Translations under genes and position numbers: made by a program
Shown here: positions 23,363-35,715 of the stretch, piece by piece
How positions within the stretch are numbered: position 1 is the stretch's first letter
Layout of the letters: the number at the start of each line of letters is the position of its first letter
The notes under the pieces: generated by a model
Databases searched by the model: none
What the model was told of the DNA's origin: nothing
What the model saw: only the letters and a program-made list of their open reading frames with translations
Assembly: GCA_963573315.1 (NCBI GenBank)
Contig: OY752148.1
Coordinates: 2,223,263-2,287,262, forward strand
Direction: 5' to 3'
From: Entomortierella parvispora
Lineage: Eukaryota; Mortierellomycota; Mortierellomycetes; Mortierellales; Mortierellaceae
DNA: 64,000 nt

Positions 23363-24749
23363 ATGAACGTCCGACCAGTCTCAAGGATCGCTCTGAACTT
23401 GACCAGAGGCGCCTTCCAGCAGTCCGTCAGACGCTCTCTCAACGTAATGCAAATTCAAACACAATCGCCTCGAAAAAGGTCTTACCGGATTGCATTCCCT
23501 AACCACCGAATCCTTTCTCTGCGCAGACCACGTCTGTCTCCCCTGCCGCCTCCCTCTCGTCCAAGTTTGTCAAGATTGTTGAGGTTGGCCCAAGAGATGG
23601 CCTTCAGAATGAAAAGACTGTCATCCCTGCTGAGACCAAGATCGAGTTTATCAACCGCCTCTCGGACACTGGCCTTTCTGTGGTGGAGGCCACCAGCTTT
23701 GTTTCCCCAAAGTGGGTCCCCCAAGTACGTTTCTTTCAAACCGAGTGTTCACAGAATGCGATCTGAAAGAACTGACAACTGCCTCCCTGCCTCTTGACTG
23801 ATAGATGGGCGATGCGACGAAGGTGATCACTTCCATTAAGAAAAAGCCCAACGTCAGCTACCCCTGCTTGACCCCAAACGTGAAGGGTCTTGACTCTGCC
23901 ATTGAAGCCGGTGTCAAGGAAGTGGCTGTTTTCTTGGCCGCCTCTGACTCTTTCAGCAAAAAGAACATCAACTGCACAGTGGAGGAGAGTTTTGAACGTG
24001 TCCGTCCTCTTATTACAAAGGCAAAGGAGCATGGAATCCTTGTCCGAGGGTAAAAGTCTTTTGTTAACCTTCGATTCGCCGTCCAAGGTCACTTTACAAG
24101 CATTCTCATCATATCATCATGTCTACATTTCTCGTCTTCTCATACCAGATACGTCTCTTGTGTCGTCGGTTGTCCATACGAGGGCCCCATTTCGCCTCGT
24201 AAGGTGGCCGAGGTCGCCAAGAAGCTCTACGACATGGGATGTTACGAAATCTCTCTCGGAGACACCATTGGAGTCGGTACTCCTGGCTCTTTCCGCGAGC
24301 TTTTGCAGCAAGTGTCGCAGGTTGTTCCTATGAAGGCTCTTGCTGTCCATTGCCATGATACCTACGGTCAAGCTCTCGCCAACATTCATTGCGCTATCGA
24401 TGTAAGAACACCTGATATATTTTGAATTAGTATAAAGAGGAGAACTAACTCTTCCTTTCTGTCGTACATCAAATGTTAGATGGGAGTCCGTGTGGTTGAT
24501 AGCTCTATGGCTGGGTTGGGCGGATGCCCCTATGCCCCTGGTGCGTCTGGAAACGTTGCGACGGAAGATGTCGTTTATATGTTGGAGGGTATGCGGTATG
24601 AAACTGGCGTGGATCTGAAAAAGGCGATCCAGACAGGTAACTGGATCTCGGAGCGTTTGGGCAAGCAGAACGGATCCAAGGCAGCCCGCGCTCTTACCTT
24701 GAAGGCCGTCGCTGCTGCTGCTGCCTGCCCCCCCACTGCCAAGCTGTAG
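23363..24749 (+). CDS. HMGCL: Hydroxymethylglutaryl-CoA lyase
   Basis: Splits 3-hydroxy-3-methylglutaryl-CoA into acetyl-CoA and acetoacetate, the last step of leucine breakdown and of ketogenesis. Five exons, 23363-23443, 23527-23724, 23805-24049, 24149-24401 and 24480-24749, give 348 codons. Exon 1 encodes an Arg-rich, Ser-rich leader without acids ([18 protein letters not shown]), a typical mitochondrial presequence. The TIM-barrel begins [15 protein letters not shown], with the catalytic Arg-Asp pair. It continues with [49 protein letters not shown] (metal His pair) and [14 protein letters not shown] with the catalytic Cys. All active-site residues are present. The protein ends in -AKL, a fit to the peroxisomal PTS1 consensus (see findings). 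Downstream convergent gene lies 295 bp away. Confidence 0.95.
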
Positions 24750-25044
24750 ATTCAATACATAGGACAATAGAAAATAACGAGGACACTCCTCAAAAAAATG
24801 CTTTTTTTTCACTTTCCCACGACTTCTACGCCATGTAGCACTGATCTTTCACGGTCCAAAAAATGGCGCAGCTGTCTTCGATAATCTTACACCAGCAGGC
24901 TCGGGACCTGAACTCTCAAACTGTCCTGTTGTGACTTTCGTGTGCACAGAGCAACCGGGGAGTCGGACTAAGCAACTGGCCTTTTCCACAAAAAAGAAAG
25001 TAAAAAAGGTGTGAGCAAGTTGGCGCAGTGTTCAAGTCAACACT

Positions 25045-25926
25045 TTATTTCAGATCATCAGGTCGAGCGCCCACCTCCACTTCCTCGAGCTCCCTTGGCT
25101 GGTTTCTTAGCCGCTGTCGTCTCGTCACTACCAGTGCACCTGCCAACAAGATCAAGACTCCCAATGGACAGACAAGACTCACGACCGAGGTCCTCAATAC
25201 CAGCAAGGCAGCAAATCCCGCCAGCAACAGACTCAGCAGGACCGTGACAGGATATGATACCCGACTTGGCTGCGTGTAAATCACCAACTGCAAAAAGTTG
25301 AAGTACGCGAGCGTCGACGAAAAATAGGTCATGAAAACGTATTGCTTGGGCATCAGCAACGAGAACTGCATGATCACATCCGTGGTCTTGCCCACAAACG
25401 ACAATATCAAAGAAATATAACTTTGGCCCTCAACGGATCGGCGTCGCATGTTCAGGACGACTTGAAAGTATGTTTCGATTGACCATAGAACAATGGAGAT
25501 CCATACCATCTTGGATGACGTCTCCCCCCCTTTCCCAAAGATCTTTACTGTCTCGAGTGCGACGAGGGCCGAGTACACGGATAACGAAACGACGGTGAGG
25601 AGAGCTTTCCGATTTATAGAGGCTTTCGAGTAGACCAGGAACTGGAGAAGCATACCAGCCTCGAGAATGGGCATGTACCAACCACTGATACGGGTGAATA
25701 GAGGGACTTGAATCTGGACGATGAAAAAGAGATTGATAAGACTGGCCGTGAAGTTGCAAGAGGCCCAGAGGAAACTAAGACCGACAGTAGAGCGCCTTTG
25801 AAAGTTCTTGAGAAGCTGAGGTAGTAGGACGAGGAACCAAATGGCATTGCTTATGTATCCACACACGTTGGCCAGAACGCAAAGGCCCTCTGGTAGGTTG
25901 CTGTCGCAGTTCTCGTGAAGACCCAT
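25045..25926 (-). CDS. PQ-loop repeat seven-helix membrane protein
   Basis: Intronless, 293 codons from an ATG at 25926. About seven hydrophobic segments fill the protein. The first PQ-loop motif is clear (NAIWFLVLLPQLLKNFQRRS then GLSFLW). The second is degenerate, with Gln kept and Pro lost (SIETYFQVVLNMRRRS then GQSYISL). This layout is that of the SWEET/PQ-loop/KDELR superfamily, which includes lysosomal or vacuolar cystine and cationic amino-acid exporters. The acidic C-terminus (ELEEVEVGARPDD) faces the cytosol in such proteins. The substrate cannot be told. A longer open frame begins at 26076, but it adds only 50 residues of Phe/Leu-rich leader translation, so the inner Met was chosen. 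Confidence 0.8.
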   Translation of the reverse strand: MGLHENCDSNLPEGLCVLANVCGYISNAIWFLVLLPQLLKNFQRRSTVGLSFLWASCNFTASLINLFFIVQIQVPLFTRISGWYMPILEAGMLLQFLVYSKASINRKALLTVVSLSVYSALVALETVKIFGKGGETSSKMVWISIVLWSIETYFQVVLNMRRRSVEGQSYISLILSFVGKTTDVIMQFSLLMPKQYVFMTYFSSTLAYFNFLQLVIYTQPSRVSYPVTVLLSLLLAGFAALLVLRTSVVSLVCPLGVLILLAGALVVTRRQRLRNQPRELEEVEVGARPDDLK

Positions 25927-26261
25927 GGCTGTTGTTCTTTTCCCTTGATGGAGCAGTCGGCGAAGGATCAATACAGGGAGAAAGGCCGAATAAGGAGGAA
26001 GGTGAAAGAGTGAACAGAAGGAAAGAAAGAAGAAAGCGGAACTCTTTTGTTCTTTTAGTCTGCACCCAAGTGTCATCCGTCAATTGTTTCGAGTGAGCAC
26101 AGAAGCTGTGCGTTCAAAACTCTGCGCCCTGGGGACTTTGTGACCACAACAGTAACGTTCTTTTGGCAAAGCATGCGGCAACGGGTCAAACAGGTAACGC
26201 CACCAATCTTGCACGTTGTCATGTTTTTTATTTTCTATTTCCTTCTTTTTCAAGTTTAGAT
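25927..26261. other. PQ-loop gene promoter and ISA2 3' flank
   Basis: About 335 bp between two minus-strand genes, with an A/G-rich leader near 25960-26040 and a T-rich tract near 26220-26256. Nothing else is seen. Confidence 0.5.
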
Positions 26262-27113
26262 CTAGATCTTGATCTCGAAGGAGGTATCACATCCGCAAGA
26301 GTGTGCTGCGTGAGGGTTGGCGAGCACCTTGAATGCAGATCCGATGAGCTCCTCAATATAGTCAATCCTGGATCCGCTGATCATGGGTAGCGTAATCGTG
26401 TCAATCACCACACGAGCATCATCCTTGACAAAAAGGCTATAATAATCCATCATGAGAAAATAGGTTAGCAAACAATGATGTCCACCATATGGTCAAAGCA
26501 GACATGTTCGAAATCAACATTACACGTCGTCCTCGTTGATCTCGTCAGTAAGATCCAGCAGGTATTGATATCCGTGACATCCGCCAGAGTCGACAGTGAT
26601 CCTGAGTGCCTGGAGGGGGTTCTTTTCCCTTACTGCAATGTGCTTCAATTGCTATTAAGGATGTTCATCCAAAGAGAACAATATTAGTCATCCTCTCCAT
26701 GGCACGTCAAAATAAATCAAGAAATCCAGGACAGTTTTCATGTCTCTGCATCTAGCTACCTTGACGGCCTTATCTGTAATCTCCACGGTCAGCTCCTTTC
26801 CGGCATCGTCATGCTGAGTGTTGTAGATCCTGAGTCCAGGTACCGTTTCTGTAACGGTCGAGTTTGCAGGGATACCGGTAGAGCCGCCGCTATTCCATCG
26901 ACGCTGAATTGTGGCCAAACTGGGATTCAGAAGCGAGCGTCTTTCTGTTCGTGCGGCAGTCCTTGCCATTGCTGACCCAATCGATAGTAAGAGGGAGCCT
27001 TTCCGAACATTGGTGGAGAATGGCCGAGATGTGGCTGAGACTGCGGAGAACGCTGGGCGTGTGATCAAGGAGGTCCGGACCAGGCGAGATGTGCATCGGA
27101 AACAGGGATTCAT
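26262..27113 (-). CDS. ISA2: Mitochondrial iron-sulfur assembly protein ISA2
   Basis: A-type carrier that, with ISA1 and IBA57, builds [4Fe-4S] clusters in the mitochondrial matrix. Three exons, 26760-27113, 26524-26651 and 26262-26436, give 218 codons. About 100 N-terminal residues are Arg/Ser/Thr-rich and almost free of acids, a long presequence ending near RRWNSGG. The HesB/IscA domain follows: LTVEITDKAVKQLKHIAVREK, LRITVDSGGCHGYQY with the first conserved Cys, FVKDDARVVIDTITLPMISGSRIDY, and SCGCDTSFEI with the C-G-C pair. All three cluster-ligand cysteines are present. SGGCHGYQY is the ISA2-type version of the motif (ISA1 proteins tend to have GGCSGMSY), so ISA2 is preferred. Divergent from the RED1-like gene with 359 bp between start codons. 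Confidence 0.92.
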
Positions 27114-27472
27114 TGTTTCTGGGGTGTCCTTTGGCTTTTTGCGGGTGGTGTTGTGATGATGAGAACGGTAGGCCGATGAGTGTGAAGTCGATGTGATGTC
27201 GATGTGATGTCGATGCGTGAAGGAAGCGAGAAGGGAAGGGACTGAGAGCGAATCCCGAACAAGGAAGAGTAAAAGGGAGTCACGTGCCGCCCATTCTCGC
27301 TGAATGTGTTGTTGTTCGATTGGTCTGTTCTTTCATTGATTTCATTCACTTTTTTTTTCTTTTTCATTCCACATCCATCCACTTCCACTTCCACATCACA
27401 GGAATAAACGCCCAACGGAACTGCCAGGACTGCCGACCTTTCTCAGAATCAGACTGATCTTACTTTACCGCC
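27114..27472. promoter_or_regulatory. Bidirectional promoter ISA2/RED1-like gene
   Basis: Head-to-head start codons are 359 bp apart. A tandem GTGATGTCGAT-like repeat lies near 27183-27212, and a TCACGTGC E-box-type site lies at about 27281-27288. The T-rich and CCACTTCCACTT tracts near 27350-27395 probably belong to the RED1-like leader. Confidence 0.55.
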
Positions 27473-30400
27473 ATGTCCGGCCCCCCAGTGGATCTCGAGG
27501 CGCTCCGTGCGGCGCTCTTTCTTTCAAGGAAACAACAACAGCCGCCTGCACCTCCTCCCCCTGCATCTCCCCCAACTCCTCCGCCACCACCGCCTCCTCC
27601 GCCACCGCCGCCACCGCAGATGACTCAGACTCCTCCTCCGCCAACTTTTACTGTGCCAGCTCAGGGCCAGCCCATATCAGTCCAGCTCCAGGGTAAGAGA
27701 CAATATTGAGTTGATTGCTTGGCGGTAAAGTTGAATCCTGACGATCTATTGATAATAGATACCATCCCAGGTCTCGGAAGACTTCCGCAGCAACAGCAAC
27801 GACAACAACAACGGCCTGTACACTTGCGACGCCATGACATGGAGGATGGTGAACTTATGGAAGAGGATGGAGGCTCAGCATCTGCGTCCACATCCACATT
27901 ATTCGGGACTAGACCTAATCTCGCCTCCTGGACTCCTTTGCCTCCACCGACCCCAGAGCCACCGCAGCGACCGCAGCCAGTCATCCAACCTATGCCATCG
28001 CTGGAGTCACCACAGCGGCCAGCATTTAAAACACCACAGAGGCCCAAGCGGCCCAATGCGCTTGCCAAGAACAAGAATAACCGGACTCTGTACGAGAACA
28101 TGGCTGCTCCAGATCCCGATTTCAACATGCTTATTGCTGAATATCAACTACAAAAGGCAAGGACGGAGGAAAAAACTGTGAAGTCCGGCGATAGTCCCTC
28201 AGTGTCTGATATCCCGGGTTTGGGTCATGCCCCGCATTTCAAGCAGGGTGCCCCACCCTTTCAGTCCGGCAGCAAGACTCCTTACATGCCCCGACAGGAT
28301 CCCCCTGCCCAGAATACGCGGTCGTAAGTTCAGCCTCGCAGCTAAAAACTTTGAAAAAGGGCGATGTTGCATTTGAATAATCAGCTAACCTGCAAATGAC
28401 ATTTCTTCAAGGCTAAACAGACAGCAGTCGTCCAGTGGAGGAAACCTTTTTTCTCAAAGAAATACTGGACAAAATGCCTACGCGCCATTCTCGCCTCACC
28501 CGCAGCCTTCCCCGAACCACGGACGACATACTAGCACGTATCTGCCGACGCCAAATAACATTGTTAGATCAGCGCCGTCAGCTTCTGGAAATCTCCCACT
28601 CCCACGTAAGACATCTCCTCTAATGCTGTAATGTTCGTCTACTCCTTTGATCGATATTTATACTGATATCAAATTGATTTGTGCTAGAAGCAACCGATGA
28701 GCGCGTATACGCCCTTGTCAATGAGATCCTCAGTCATCAGGATGTTGATCCCAACATTTTCGCCAGTATGGGCATTGACATGGCGATTGTAAACCACGTA
28801 ATGCGACAACGGAAGGCGAATACCCTGCCTGCTCCTGGACAAAGGTGGACTCAAGATGCTCAAACCATACTCCCGCGTGCTCAGCAAATTCTCAACAGTT
28901 CGACACAGACACAAGGTTTTTCAGCTTCGCAGCACTCTCATTGGATTCCGCAACAACGTCAGACGCCTATATCTCAGCGTCACCAACAACAGAATCACTC
29001 TCGATTTCCGACATTACCTCAGCCTCCTCCTCCACCGCCACCGCCACCGCCTCCTGCCCCTGCCCCTCCGTCTCAGCTCCAATTACCATTAATGCCAACG
29101 GACAATATGTCTCACGAAATGCGATTGGAAATGATCTTAGGACTCGCGTCCAAGATTATGCCTGGATGGCAAAATCTAGTCCAAACTGTGTCACCAAATA
29201 CTCCGCCTGTTGCTATGTTGGCGCCAAGTGTTCAGCATGCTGCCATTGCGAACCCTGTAGCGATAAAATCAGAGGAAACTGACGATAGACTCGTGCTGAC
29301 AAGGACGGCGCGCTTGGCATCCGCTGTGGAAAAGAATGGGGACGATACCTCTTACACAACATCGAAGTTTGGCGACCTTTCAATATCCACTCAAGAGCCA
29401 GCACAAGCGGCCATGTCAGTGAACACCAACGGCTCTACCTTGCCGACCGATAACGTTGTTACCAAAATCGTTGAAACACCGTTAGAATCGACCTTTCCCT
29501 CGACTCAAAATACCCAGAGCAACGTCAAATCTAGTCAGTTACCACTGCAGCCTCCGGTTTCAACGGCACTCGCTTCTGCACCCAAACACGAGCATCCCAT
29601 GACATCTGCAGCGCCGATTATGCCACACTCGCCTCTGCTTCAGCCTTCATCCACCAATGCAGCATCCACCGCCCTTTCAGTTCCCAGGGACTCGACTACA
29701 ATAACGGAAACTACTTCCAGCAATAACCATTTGGATGAGATTCAAGCACGTGAAGGATCAACAGATTCACTGGATGACATGGACTTGGATCTTGAAGATG
29801 GCTTTGTTGAATCCACCATTCTGGATGGATCATGGAAGACAACAATTGAATCTCCAGTGGCTATCAACCCGGCGCAAGTAGGACCTCTGCCCACTCCGCT
29901 GAACCGAATCAGTAACATTAAGAGTAGTTTTCAATTAGAGACTCACTCTGCGCCTCCGATAATGTCAAATACCCCTGGACGGCCCTTTGGACATTCCGAG
30001 TTCCCATTTCCCTCGTCTCGCCCGCAACGAACAACACGGAGAGTGACTGCCATGGACTTCATCGCTCGAGTTCAACAGCCTGTTCCATTTGTGGCCGAAA
30101 GGGCTTTGCCCTATCTTATCGACTTGGATGACGAGGATGGTGACGAGTTTGATCATGATCTGGGACATAACGTGTCGACAGATCACTCTTACTCCACTAA
30201 TTCTCGGTCAGGTCCCGAGCGCTCCCGCCAAACGTTTTCATCATTGGACGCTTTGCAGCAACAATTGGACGATTTAAACAACCGCATTCGAGCCAAGGAA
30301 CTCCAAAAACAGAGCGCAGCTGCTTTGACGCAAACATCTCGACCGACATCTCAGCCTACATCTCAGCCTACATCTCAACCAACATCTCAGCCTACATCTC

Positions 30401-33400
30401 GACCAACATCTCGATCCCCGGTGTCTTCGGAATCTGTAGCCACAATGCAAAGAGGTCTGTCTTTGGAAGTGCCTGTAATTAAGGGAGTCCAAGATGAATA
30501 CGAGCAACTTCGATCTTCGCTGAATGAACATGCAAAAGATCTGGACCTGCTTCGAACAGTGCTGATTGAGGATGAACAGGAAGCAGTACGTGCTATGGAT
30601 GCTCTGGAATCTAGCCGAGACACCACCACAGCTGAATCAGTGGCACTTGGGGAGAGAGAAAAGAGCGTGGCGACAGCGAGGGCTTTAGTTGCGCTCAAAA
30701 TGGAGGAACTCAAACGAGCAAAAGGACTTTTGGAAGAATCCGAAAAACTGCTTCACTCTTCGCAACAACAAAGGGAAGCTATCGAAGAGGCTCAAAAGTC
30801 TCTGGAAAGCATTGCGAAGGCGGCGCGCGCCAAACTCGAGGAGAGGAAGAACTCTGTTGCCGATCTTCAGCGAGAAATCATCCGCAAGCGTACTCGACTC
30901 ATGATCCTGGAACCCAAAATAGCTGCGGCGCCTTCTGCAAAAACGAATGAGGACCAATCTGATACCACGCAGTCTACTCCTTCGTCGGACATGGACCAAG
31001 AAATGAATGAAGAAACAGGTATATATGGCTTTTTTTTGTTTCGAACACCTTTGCTCTAGAGACTGTATATCTGACAACATATAATTATTTTACCTTGGTA
31101 TTTGTCAGGTATCAAAAGAGGCAGCGAGTCACTGGACCAGACGCCTTCAGCTGTGGCCGTAAAGAAACCCAGGGTCCATGCTCAAGAGGAATTTGTGGCC
31201 CTCTCAAAGAAGATGCAGGAATTGCAGGATGAGCTCCAGCGTTCCAAGAACAATTCACCGCAAACCACTTCACCATCAAGTTTCCTTGCAAAAACTAATG
31301 GCTCTGGCAATTTGATCGACCGTCGACATGAAAAGAAGGCGTCCTTATCTCATTCGGAAATGCATATAGCATCACCTCCTGCTGATACCCCACGTTCTGC
31401 ACTATCAAGATCGATTCTCAGCGGCACATCAGTCACTACAAAGGGCGTGCCCACAAAGCCCTACCCCAGAACACTCACCAAGCTCGACGAGTTTTTGGGC
31501 CAAACCAAGCTCCTTGCGAACAAACCAAAAACCGGCACTGTTCCTTCTGGCGACGCAGACCGTTTGAGGTGGAAGTCTGACGCCGGGATCAGCCGGCTTG
31601 TGTGCATTGACTCTTGTTTGTTCGAATCCGGCCAGCTTTGTTTGCCTACCGAGTTGATTCCATACACAGTCCCGGATGACAAAATTGCGACGCGTTCCAT
31701 AGTCCTGTCTAATAACTTCACAAGCTCAAGTAGTCTGTCTGGTAACGACTCGGAATACCGATCACCGCTAGCTGTTTTCCGATCACATCGATTTTCATCC
31801 AGGTACATCGACACTATAGCTGGTGGCTATCGCTCATTGACCTTCAGCAACAAGATCAACCCTCAGACGAAGATGTGCCTATATGAGTTGTCTGGTGGAT
31901 CTTGCAACGACGACACTTGCCAATCTCAACATATTCGAGACTGCGGGCTGACAGACGACGAACTTGTCATCGACATGGCACGGTATTCTGAGGGCAACAC
32001 TCCCGAGCAGCGCCAGGTTTTTGCAGACATGCAATCCGCTAAGCTTTCTCATCTCCGGGCGTCTGGGATCCACAATGCGAATCTTTTGGTAGATTCAATT
32101 GTAAGAAACCATCGTGACTTTCTTAACGATGGTTCACGTTCCATAAAATTTGGAGAGCGTGTTATGGTCAAGGAGTCGGATGAGAAACTGGACTCGCAGA
32201 GCGTTCAAGTACACTCTGGCATTGGAGCTATCGACCACCTTCTTCGAATCTCCAGATCAAACCCTCCAAGAGAACATGACATTCCAATTAGGATGGAGAT
32301 TATTTCGAAGAGATTGGATGGCTCATCCTCAAGAGTCCACAAGCGATACCATGGCCTCTACTCACCGCAGGACTATGAGGAGCAAATACACGCCGATGGG
32401 TCTAAAGAAGAGGTTTGGATTGACTACGCCATGTCAGTTCTCGCTCAGGAACCAGCCTCAGCGTCAGAAAGCGAGAGTGAGCCCATTGTGAAAGCGCTGA
32501 ACGTCCTATCGGGAGCCTTGAGTGTGAACCCAAAATCGGAACGGCTTTGGAGCTTATACATGGACCTCTATGTTGAGCGCGGTGGGGACATTGAGACCCG
32601 TGCGATGTTTGAAGATTGTCTATACCAAGTTCCCAATTCGCGTCTACTGTGGCTTCGGTACACTTGACTTTGTTTGATTTGTTATCCATATGAGTTACAA
32701 CTGGGTTCAAACCACTAACCATTCTTCGTTCATCCATGCGTAGATACTACCTCTTTGGACAAGATATAGGTCTGGGTGCGTCTATCCTTGACAGGATGCT
32801 TGCAAAAGCCTGTGATGAACCTGCAGACGCTTGCGAGGATAAATACCTCCGATCTCGATACGTCGTGGATGTGGTCCTGCAAATTGTCAAGTCTCTTGTG
32901 ACTGAAGGGACAGTAGAAGGAGCGAAAAACTGGATGCAAACCTTTTTGACATGTGGTTCCTGGGATGCCGTGCAGCCATCCCAACTGTGCTCAGATGATG
33001 TTTGGGAAGAGCGTGATATGGTCGAGGATATGGGGTCCACATTTGCCGCGGAGGTGCTAACGTCAAAAGACCACTGTATCTTGTGGATGGCATACGTTCA
33101 CCTGATTTGGTTTCACGAGCTGCCTTCGGGCCTCTTCATGGATCCACCAAACGGCTATCTCTCGAACGAAAATCTGTTTCTTATTCAGTGGCCTACGATC
33201 GAGGAATCTGAAGAAGAAAATGAGTTACATGGTATTGTCCATGAGATCTTCATTGGACTCACCTTGCATTACATGGAGATGGAAGCTGACGCTCGGCCGT
33301 CCCTTGTGACAACCCTGAAGAACTCAGTGGGTTTCCTTATGGCGCGTGGATCTGCAATGGAAGAAGTCCTGGAGCTCGTCAACAATTCAAATTTCCCTGA

Positions 33401-34833
33401 TTCTATCCAAGAGATTCGGGATTTGTACAGTCAAGTTCTAATGGTTAGTGGCTTAGCCTTTTTATGTATGCTTCGAGCGTGATGAACAGGCTGTTGACTT
33501 TCTTTGTTTTGTAGCGCTTTGATCAGCCAGAGGAGGCAAAGGCAACTTTACGCCAAGCACTGGAGGAATCACCAACCCAGAGCTATCTTTGGAACCGGTA
33601 TACTCGCCTTCTTTCTGGGTCTGAGCAAGCGGCCAGCCTTGAAGCCTGTGTGTTTGCCTATTTTGAGTTACCAAAGACGGACTCTGAGGATTCTAGTAGT
33701 CAGGCTGAACTCGCAACGCTCCTTTATAAGAAACTCCTAGGTCTTGAGCTACCCTACGCTACTCAACTGCCTCCAGCTAGAATGGATATTTCGCTGTGCA
33801 AGTCGGACGTGTTCCTGTGGTTGAACTATTTGTCTTTCTTGGCCATTCGAGACTCGATGGATGAATTTGAAACTGCCTTGCCTCTCGCTCTAGAAAAGCT
33901 TAGTTCGGAAAGCAAAGCTGTCATACGTATTGAGTAAGCCTCTATGTTCGACATCGACGTTCATGAGCTTGAGATAATAACTCTTTATTGCTGCGTTATC
34001 TTGTACCTGTAATAGGATGGCTGTTCATGCAATCATGAAGGAGTTGGGGACTGGTTTGAGCAAGATCTTACCCTCCGCTCTTAGTGCCATTACTGTTACT
34101 CGCCCCAATCCCTATGACATTTACTCTGCACAAATTTACAGAGTTCACCCTCTGGATGACTACAGGTTGCTAGACCAAATTGTGGACAAATTGTGGCGAC
34201 ACACTGAAAAAGGAAATAGCCAGGTGCGAGTCGATATGATGGATCTACTCCTTCGAATGTATCCCAATAATCCAGACATCTATCTAAGGTAAGGAAACAC
34301 GTTGAGCGCTCAATCATGACTGCTTGTATTCTTGATTTAACATATCTATGTTCATGTTACGTAGGTTCGGGGAGGCTCAAGAAGTGGCAGGAGATCTAGA
34401 AGAGTGTAGAAAGGTCTACGTGGCTTGCCTACAGCGATTCCCCAATTCGGAGCACATCTGGAAACGGTTTGTGATTCTTACTTCTCGAATATCTTTGCTG
34501 ATCGACAAGAGTATGGTGCCAATGACTTCTCTTATTCCTTCTCTGGTGATTTTTCTGGCCACTTTGCTGTTTTAGAGTGTCGCATCTTTTTTCGGATCAA
34601 ATCTCAAGGGAGGTTGTGAATCGGACAACTCTATTTACCCCGATGGCCCTGAGGAACATGAGGATGGTAACATGAAGAGACACAACAAGAGACAATTTGC
34701 TGACAACCACAAAAAAAACAGACTGACGTCTTTCTCAACACGTTATTTTTAGTTTGGTGATTCGAGTGAGCGACTGGACATTGCTGCCGCGTTGTCTCCA
34801 GAAGACAACGAACAACAGAACATGGATATCTAA
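27473..34833 (+). CDS. RED1/ZFC3H1-like zinc-finger scaffold of nuclear RNA surveillance
   Basis: Very large protein, 2174 codons in 11 exons: 27473-27692, 27759-28323, 28412-28605, 28688-31018, 31109-32657, 32744-33443, 33515-33933, 34016-34288, 34365-34466, 34576-34666 and 34753-34833. All junctions close in frame. Residues 1-1200 are disordered: polyproline runs near the start, Gln-rich stretches, a seven-copy TSQP/TSRP repeat, then a coiled coil (DEYEQLRSSLNEHAKDLDLL... to about residue 1170). The putative zinc finger MCLYELSGGSCNDDTCQSQH (C-x8-C-x4-C-x3-H, DNA near 31873-31930) is the zf-C3H1 signature of fission-yeast Red1 and human ZFC3H1. The last 750 residues are HAT/TPR-like helical repeats (SERLWSLYMDLYVERGGD, SRLLWLRYYLFG, SYLWNRYTRLLSG, SEHIWKR). 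Red1 is the hub of MTREC/PAXT, which passes poly(A) RNAs to the exosome. Family assignment is by finger plus repeat layout. Confidence 0.85.
30334..30417 (+). repeat. 12-bp coding minisatellite (Thr-Ser-Gln/Arg-Pro)
   Basis: Seven tandem 12-nt units of the form ACATCT-CAGCCT or ACATCT-CGACCN inside exon 4 of the RED1-like gene, encoding repeated Thr-Ser-Gln-Pro and Thr-Ser-Arg-Pro. Copy number changes would keep frame. Confidence 0.9.
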
Positions 34834-35715
34834 GCGCTCACGACTGCAAACCTACTCTTGCTATTGATAACCTTTCCATCTTGTTTTGGAGGCGTTCACA
34901 GGAGTTGGCAAGCCGTCGAAATTTTGTACATAGTGGCAGGAGGAAAGTAAGACTACATCTGACTCGAGGCATGACTCTCGCCAAATACCCCTCCCTTCAC
35001 CGACATGTACCATCTCAAAAGAAAATGACCCCACCCAAAAAAACTAGTCCCAATGATCTTGCTCTTGCTAATGACCTCGTCCGCTCCAGTAGTTTGTTCA
35101 TTCGCAAACATTCGAATAGGTTTATCGGCGCAGATTGATATCGAAATCGACACGAAGTTGCACCCTAAGTTGAATCTGTTTCAAGCTTTGCCGTGCCTTT
35201 TTTTTTTTTATATTCTGCACCTTTCTTTAGTCTTGCTATTTGATATGTGGTGACGAATGTGTAATATATGAACGCTCAGCTATCAAGGAACATCCAATCT
35301 CTTCCAGTGCTCTCCGTCGCGGACCTTTCAGAAGGCAAGAAAAGCAATCCGCGGGAGTTTGAGATTTTTACTCCACCTGGACAATGGCGATCAAAAAATA
35401 AAAAAAGAAAATCATCAGCTTCCATCATAGAAATACTGCATTGGTTCCTATCGCTAAAGGTTGAGTGTAGGGCTTGGATGGTATCCTGCAAAGGTTGTTG
35501 AGCGTGTCTCAACTTTCTCTTTTTTTTTTTTTTTGCAACATTTTATTTGCCATGCCGAGCCAAAGAAGTGGGGTATATAAACCGAACTATCTACGACCTG
35601 ACGCAGCCGCGTGGTCTAGCGATCCCCGCGCAACAAATGCCACGACTCGTCGCCGTGTAATATTGGAGAGTAAAGTGTTACAAAAAATGGATCTTCCCCA
35701 TTTTTTCAAGTGTCG
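34834..35715. other. Intergenic stretch after the RED1-like gene
   Basis: About 880 bp, AT-rich, with a T run near 35200-35210 and a 14-nt T tract near 35521-35534. No open frame has a recognisable domain, and no repeat of the two nearby islands is present. I see nothing beyond flanking and probable 3' UTR sequence. Confidence 0.5.
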
